DNA of 64,000 bases from Epiperipatus broadwayi (lineage: Eukaryota; Onychophora; Udeonychophora; Euonychophora; Peripatidae). Below are positions 60,431-64,000 of this stretch, piece by piece (within the stretch, counting starts at the first letter, position 1; each line of letters begins with the position of its first letter). The notes under the pieces were generated by a model that made no database searches, was not told the DNA's origin, and saw only the letters and a list, made by a program, of their open reading frames with translations. Where the stretch lies: NCBI GenBank assembly GCA_028023455.1, contig JAQFVV010012982.1:1-64000 (forward strand), given 5' to 3'. A program made the position numbers and the translations under genes.

Positions 60431-61149
60431 AGCACAAAATGAAGACCAAACTGAATTACAGACTCAAGATCAGAATGAATTACAGATCAAAGACCTGACT
60501 GATTTTATCACAGAATGAAGGCTGGAATAAATAACAATAGATGGTGGCAACTATATATATATATATCTCATTGTTTTAATGTCTTATTTAATTTTGATCA
60601 TGACTTGAATTTGTTTCTTAATTATTTTTACATTTTATTATATCTAATTGATTTTTACATTTTTATTAATCTAGTCTTTTACTTAGATTAATCTACTATC
60701 TCATTGATAGTTTACATAGTTTTTTAATTAATATAATTTTAATTATTAATATTAATTTTATTAACAATCGATAATCTTGTAAACTAAATTGCATTCCAAA
60801 GCTTTTATTAATTAATTTTTATTCTGTTTTTCACATTTGCTTATTTTTATACATTTTACTTTTTGATTTTTAAAGAGGAGAGAATGAGTTTTAAATCTTT
60901 TTCTATTTTAGATTTTTTCCCATCCATTTTTCAATAAAAGTTTTATTCTCTTTTTTGTTTTAAAAATATATATATACACAGTCTTTTTTTTAAAAACTAT
61001 TATTTTTAAACCATTCCTTAATTAATTGTAACTTTTTGACTGTTTGATTTTTTTTAATAATAATATTTTTAAATATTAACTATGTAATGCTAGACATATG
61101 TACATTTTATAGCATATGCCTTTCACTAGCTTTACAATATATATATATG
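60431..61149. other. AT-rich noncoding stretch
   Basis: Nothing recognised. (TA)n at about 60,552-60,567. Confidence 0.45.
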
Positions 61150-61599
61150 TCCAAAGGGGGCTTCCACCAACCCCCAAAAACAGGTGTAAGTTTTTTTTTA
61201 TAAAAACGAAAAAAAGTGAGAAAAATTCTCTTTCTCTTTTTCTTTCCCCCCCCTCAGCTTCTTTTTTGTTGGGGTGGTTTTCTCTTTGGGGGGGGGGGGG
61301 TAGAGTAAACATCTTCTACACCACCCCTTCTCTTTTGTTTGTTCCATACTTTTTTTTTGGTGTCGTGGGTTTTTTTTTTCCCGCCTCGTCCCTCTTCTCA
61401 TCCTCGCCCACCCCCTTTTTTTATTTGTGTGTTTTTTCTTTTATCAACAACCCTTCAAATAAATTCTCTTCCAAAAATATTTATGTTAGAAAATATTTTG
61501 GGTAGTTGTTTTTTTTTGTTTTTTTTTCTTTTCCCCCCCCTGGGGGGGGAGAAAAACTGGGAAAGAAGTTGGATGGGGGGGGGGAAGGGGGAGGGGAGG

Positions 61600-61630
<31 letters not shown>

Positions 61631-61720
61631 TTCTTTTTTTTGTTGTGTGGTTTTGGGGTTTGGGGGGTTGTGGTATTTTTAGTAAAAGGATAAGAGAGGT
61701 GATGGTTTTTTTTTTATATA
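61150..61720. other. Homopolymer-rich, compositionally abnormal block
   Basis: Long runs of T, C and especially G (runs of 7-13) replace the normal AT-rich texture over about 570 bp. Several frames stay open here only because of the homopolymers. It looks like low-quality consensus or an extreme low-complexity repeat. No gene is supported. Confidence 0.6.
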
Positions 61721-63324
61721 TATATATAAATGACTCTTGCTGGTATGAATAAGAATGAAATAAATAAATAGCTTGTTACTTTTAAAAAAAAATTTTGATC
61801 TAAGTATTTTTGCTTATAAATTGAGGCCTTAAAAAGTTTTATTTTTATATTGTGTGGATGAAAAGCTTATAAAGTCAGACAAGCTTTCTTCTAAATGAAA
61901 TGGGATCTAAACCAGAGCAATATATATCTAAAATAATTTCTTTTTTATGCAAACTAATAATACATGTACAAATTAAGATTATATAAAGAAAATTTATAAA
62001 AATAATAATGTAGTTATTAATAATAAATTGAGAGTGTATTTACTGTGAGATTGTGTTTGTTTGTTCAGATTCAGTCAAAAAATAAAAATAATATAAATCT
62101 TACTGTATCATATCTTTATTCATTTTTTTAAATAAAATTTTATGGATTTTAATCTTTTTGATGCAATACAATAATCTCTACTAGAAACATTTTACTGGTT
62201 TATATTTGATATCCAGGAATTCAACACTTTATCAAAAAAATATCATTTAAAATGATTATAAATTCAGTTGTCTTAGAAGTGCAACCAACAATGGCATGAG
62301 TAAATTTTTCTTTTTTCATTATTTCTTTAATAAGTAATTCCTCCTTTTTGAACATACAATGTACTTTTAAATATGATTTTTTTTCACTGCAAATCGATAA
62401 CTTTATAAACTCTTTTTAAACTACTCATAAGAATATTGCAAGATACTTGTAAAATTTACTAAATTTAGAAATTTTCCTGCTTTTATTTTTTATTTCCTTT
62501 ATGTTTTTGTTTCTATTTACAATTTTTAAATAGCATATAATTGAAATAGAATGCATTTATACAGCACACATCACAACCTCACTATATTAACAATATTTTT
62601 TCTGTCTGTGATCTAGCACCATATTTATATGTTTGAGCTGTTGGCAATTGCAAGATAATAGTGTAGTATAATTTTATTTTCATCATCGTTATAGTTTTTT
62701 ATCTTATTTTTATCAATGAATATCTAGAGCTTGAATCTGGATAAATGTAGTTGTACATCTGGCAGTTACCTTTGATTTTTTTTATTATCAAACTTTTATA
62801 TTGAAATTCAAATCCCTAAAGTTTTGAACTCAAGACAACTTTTTGTTTAAAATGTGATTATTAATTATAATTTTTAGTCACCTTAATTGAATTCTAACTG
62901 CAGGGACATTTTTTTTTTAATTAGGAATTTTAATACCAACACACTAAAAGCTTACTGTATTAAAAAGATATTCCTATTCTCTAATGTCATATGTTGTCAG
63001 ATTGATTATTAGTGGTTTCTATGTAATAATGCAATTTAATTTTCATTTTTAACTCACATTCTGACCTTTTTAGCCATATCAACAAAAATTTGGGATTCAA
63101 AGCTGGAATGCTAAGGTCAAAAGTTAAACCTTTATTCATTCCTGATTTTAATTATTAAGCTATTATCTTTTAAGTAAAGGTCTTTATCAATTATTAATGG
63201 TGGATAAACATTCTTGATGAATTTATATTTGTATCTGTATTAATTTATAATGTGTTTAGACCCATTTCCATATATCTGATTGCTAAATATAATCTTATTG
63301 AAGTTTTTACTGACATTAGTTATA
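61721..63324. other. AT-rich noncoding stretch
   Basis: Nothing recognised. Confidence 0.45.
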
Positions 63325-63645
63325 CATTAAAATATCAGCCTTTTAAGCTAATTGTGCATACGCTTTGTGAGTGTTAATAATAAATGAATACTTTCTCACC
63401 AATACAAGATATAGTATTTATGCAGGAATAAAAGGAATCCTCTTATTTCTACGACTCAAATGCTTATATATGAGCAAATCTGAAGTACTGGCAAGTAAAG
63501 CATGAGGATGGAACTGTCACTTTAAATTACTATATACATATTTATTAATTATTAACACTCGCAAAGCGTATGCACATTTAGCTTAAAATGCTGATATTTG
63601 AATGTATACAATTGTAAACATACGCTATATAAAATAAATGCTTAT
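63325..63645. mobile_element. Hairpin element family D, copy D2
   Basis: Starts AATATCAGCCTTTTAAGC, shares AAGATATAGTATTTATGCAGGAATAAA and the asymmetric tail with D1, and ends near AAAATAAATGCTT. Its second arm lost most of the inner match, so the hairpin is incomplete. The 14-bp direct repeat TGACATTAGTTATA lies on both sides (63,311-63,324 and 63,646-63,659), a good target-site duplication. Confidence 0.75.
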
Positions 63646-63659
63646 TGACATTAGTTATA

Positions 63660-64000
63660 TAAATTGTATATGTGATTCAGTTAAGATTGTTGGTAGATGT
63701 TGTTTTATTGTGATAGTACAATGAGACCTTAATTAAAAAGATAAGATAATATTGCTTATTGTGTGATATCAGCACCAAATGCTGATAACATGATAATGTT
63801 TAACATGAAACTACAGATTCTTTGAATATTTTGGCAATTATGTACTGCATGAAAGATGTGGAGTTAATAAGAGCAAATCAGGTAAGTTTAGATGAGAAGA
63901 CTTTGAATAAAAAGGAAATATAAAGCCATTTTTATAAATACATCCAATAAGGTTTATTATTTTTAGTTCCTCTATAAAGTGAATATGGAATACTAAGACA
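63660..64000. other. AT-rich noncoding stretch to window end
   Basis: Nothing recognised. Confidence 0.45.

Noticed and set aside
61116-61752. Frames of 129 and 137 codons in the homopolymer block
   Set aside because: Kept open by homopolymer runs only; overlapping frames on both strands; sequence quality is doubtful.

Overview
The window looks like AT-rich animal (invertebrate metazoan) nuclear DNA, roughly three-quarters A+T by eye. It is dominated by transposable-element debris, microsatellites and tRNA-derived SINE-like repeats. I see no bacterial-type gene organisation and no recognisable single-copy host gene. The families seen (Penelope-like element with GIY-YIG endonuclease, hammerhead-ribozyme repeats, RTE/CR1-type LINE fossils, a Ty3/gypsy fossil, tRNA-headed SINEs) fit an invertebrate with abundant Penelope-like elements. 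I cannot name the phylum from sequence alone.

Positions 1-34,915 form one giant inverted repeat. The left arm (about 37-17,518) reappears as its reverse complement in the right arm (about 17,657-34,898) around a 138-bp spacer, differing by roughly 1 percent plus a few indels. Every element in the left arm has a mirror partner. The structure is nested: each arm itself contains smaller palindromes. These are a head-to-head pair of Penelope-like elements, an inverted array of about 424-bp units each carrying a hammerhead ribozyme, two kinds of TIR-bearing fold-back elements with a second hammerhead family, and another fold-back family with arms of about 270 bp. Beside the main axis lie two converging copies of a LINE-type gag-like ORF1 with a CCHC knuckle. 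One is cut by the axis.

The most interesting content is the hammerhead RNAs. Thirteen complete 56-nt motifs of family B (six per arm plus one solo copy at 45.6 kb) match the core CTGANGA / GAAA / GTC with paired stems I and II. Their self-complementary ACCGGU stem III suggests they act as dimers. This matches the known organisation of animal retrozymes, which are thought to be moved by Penelope-like reverse transcriptases. Here an intact-looking Penelope ORF (539 aa, 9506-11125) lies directly beside such an array, both bounded by (TA)n tracts. In both hammerhead families the inverted-duplication junction falls in or beside stem I of the ribozyme.

Positions 34.9-64 kb are unrelated, non-palindromic AT-rich DNA. 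They hold a decayed RTE/CR1-type LINE (39.3-42.1 kb), the solo hammerhead element (45.5 kb), a second LINE fossil with a hammerhead-family-A element inserted at its end (47.9-49.0 kb), an old fold-back element (49.9-50.4 kb), tRNA-like SINEs (52.3 and 54.7 kb), a Ty3/gypsy fossil on the minus strand (55.2-58.8 kb) interrupted by a hairpin element whose second copy is at 63.3-63.6 kb, and a suspicious homopolymer-rich block at 61.15-61.72 kb.
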